Source of the DNA: JALZUE01 sp051251725
Lineage (GTDB): Bacteria > Pseudomonadota > Gammaproteobacteria > Enterobacterales > Alteromonadaceae
Assembly (NCBI GenBank): GCA_051251725.1
Contig: JBPOFN010000022.1
Span: forward strand, 6,710-70,709
DNA length: 64,000 nucleotides
Reading direction: 5' to 3'
Positions 63,134-64,000 of this stretch are shown piece by piece (the stretch's first letter is position 1; every line of letters begins with the position of its first letter). The notes beneath the pieces were generated by a model, which was not told where the DNA came from, searched no databases, and saw only the letters and a program-made list of their open reading frames with translations. The translations under genes were made by a program, and so were the position numbers.

Positions 63134-63210
63134 TAGAAGTTAGAAGTTAGAAGTTAGAAGTTAGAAGTTAGAAGTTAGAAGTTAGAAGTTAGAAGTTAGA
63201 AGTTAGAAGT
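63134..63210. repeat. Heptamer tandem repeat (TAGAAGT)11
   Basis: Eleven exact copies of TAGAAGT in 77 bases. The copies are identical, as expected for a young, slippage-prone repeat. Confidence 0.9.
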
Positions 63211-63331
63211 ATTAAAATAGTTAGGTAGTATTCTCTGTCAAGAACAAAATTTGAAGCTTAATAGCAAGGTAAGGTTTGTAGTCGTAGTGATGAAATAAAG
63301 AGAAATAGAGTAAAACAGCGGGGTTTTAAAA

Positions 63332-63400
63332 TTATCCCATTGCGTCTAAGAAAGTGATCGCTTTGCGGGAATTTTAAGGCTTAAGGCAACGGATTGGTAT
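63332..63400. repeat. Dispersed non-coding element, shortened copy 3
   Basis: The left part matches the start of copies 1 and 2 (CATT-GCGTCTAAG-AAAGTGA-CGC pattern). The middle is absent. The right part matches their GGAATTTTAAGGCTTA-like end and finishes GGATTGGTAT, the reverse complement of the ATACCAATCC start of copy 1. Confidence 0.6.
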
Positions 63401-63501
63401 TAGATGTCAAATAAATGTTTAGGTAAGAAATTTGAGTGTAAATTAAAAGGTTTTTTTAAGTTAGAACTGCTAGGAATAAATAGTAATAGCAGAAATAGAA
63501 A

Positions 63502-63587
63502 TGGTACCCGGGGCCGGACTTGAACCGGCACGCTTATTCAGCGAGGGATTTTAAATCCCTTGTGTCTACCAATTCCACCACCCGGGC
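63502..63587 (-). tRNA. tRNA-Leu (anticodon UAA), copy 1
   Basis: The reverse strand folds as a class II tRNA: GCCCGGG acceptor arm, GGTAGACAC in the D region, AGGGA-TTTAAAA-TCCCT anticodon arm with UAA, a variable arm, GGTTCAAGTCC in the T arm, and CCA encoded at the 3' end. Confidence 0.97.
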
Positions 63588-63663
63588 ATCGAGTAAGTTC
63601 TTTTTATAGTAGGTATTGGCAACCTACTTATTCATAATACTGCCATCAGCAATATCGAGAATT

Positions 63664-63739
63664 TGGAGCGGCTAACGAGACTCGAACTCGTGACATCTTC
63701 GTTGGCAACGAAGTGCTCTACCAGCTGAGCTACAGCCGC
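63664..63739 (-). tRNA. tRNA-Gly (anticodon GCC), copy 1
   Basis: The reverse strand folds as a 76-base tRNA: GCGGCTG acceptor arm, anticodon arm CTTCG-TTGCCAA-CGAAG with GCC, GAGTTCGAGTCTC in the T arm, and CCA encoded. Confidence 0.97.
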
Positions 63740-63767
63740 TTCGTAGAACTTTGCCAGTTTACTTAAA

Positions 63768-63853
63768 TGGTACCCGGGGCCGGACTTGAACCGGCACGCT
63801 TATTCAGCGAGGGATTTTAAATCCCTTGTGTCTACCAATTCCACCACCCGGGC
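63768..63853 (-). tRNA. tRNA-Leu (anticodon UAA), copy 2
   Basis: Base-for-base identical to the tRNA-Leu at 63502-63587, offset by 266 bases. Confidence 0.97.
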
Positions 63854-63929
63854 ATCGAGTAAGTTCTTTTTATAGTAGGTATTGGCAACCTACTTATTCA
63901 TAATACTGCCATCAGCAATATCGAGAATT

Positions 63930-64000
63930 TGGAGCGGCTAACGAGACTCGAACTCGTGACATCTTCGTTGGCAACGAAGTGCTCTACCAGCTGAGCTACA
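63930..64000 (-). tRNA. tRNA-Gly (anticodon GCC), copy 2, cut by the window end
   Basis: Identical to the tRNA-Gly at 63664-63739 as far as it goes; the 5' five bases lie beyond the window. Confidence 0.95.

Larger units (their letters stand above)
62631..63501. other. Intergenic region between the PEP-CTERM gene and the tRNA array
   Basis: About 870 bp without a convincing gene. It holds a heptamer tandem repeat (63134-63210) and a shortened copy of the dispersed element (63332-63400). I see no clear tRNA-array terminator. Candidate promoter elements for the PEP-CTERM gene near 62720-62770 are A+T-rich but not decisive. Confidence 0.5.

Overview
The window reads as chromosomal DNA of a low-GC marine gammaproteobacterium of the order Alteromonadales, most likely Colwelliaceae (Colwellia or Thalassotalea type). 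The basis is protein resemblance (HexR, YdiJ, RluE, NudJ and HflD all look gammaproteobacterial), a monomeric isocitrate dehydrogenase, A+T-rich intergenic DNA, GlyGly-CTERM and PEP-CTERM sorting signals, and several secreted beta-helix and Asp-box proteins typical of algal-polysaccharide degraders. No taxonomic marker gene such as 16S rRNA is present, so the placement is inference.

Layout. 1-6.7 kb: the 5' end of a cystathionine beta-lyase gene, then the divergent SOS-type pair polB and dinG with a LexA box between them, then an EamA transporter that probably uses an ATT start. 6.8-12.6 kb: DAHP synthase, alkaline phosphatase, two lipoproteins and MsrB. 12.8-25.5 kb: central carbon metabolism, with gapA, an Asp-box lipoprotein, the operon zwf-pgl-edd-glk-eda (oxidation of glucose-6-phosphate and the Entner-Doudoroff pathway), divergent hexR, and pykA. 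Three HexR-type palindromes lie in front of gapA and zwf, so this block looks like a local HexR regulon. 26-34.2 kb: monomeric icd, rluE, nudJ, a prohibitin-like gene, then mnmA-hflD-purB. 34.5-44 kb: a secreted beta-helix protein with a GlyGly-CTERM tail, an RND efflux pair, roxA with a GNAT gene, and a DUF3703 gene. 44-55.6 kb: ydiJ, a chemotaxis receptor, an unrecognised duplicated-domain protein, a DUF748 (AsmA-like) protein and a Sel1/TonB-like protein. 55.8-62.7 kb: two paralogous secreted beta-helix enzymes related to iota-carrageenases (GH82) and a PEP-CTERM protein. 63.5-64 kb: a tandem tRNA-Leu/tRNA-Gly array that runs off the end.

The main candidates for something new are: the GH82-like paralogs, which keep the Gln, acid Glu and His of iota-carrageenase but lack its second catalytic Asp; a DinG lacking one of the four usual iron-sulfur cysteines; a probable ATT start codon; and several small mobile or structured repeats. 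These repeats are a 376-bp element with perfect 19-bp ends, a three-copy element with ATACCAATCC ends, and two hairpins with compensatory base changes. Family assignments are from recognition of motifs and recalled sequences, not from a database search.
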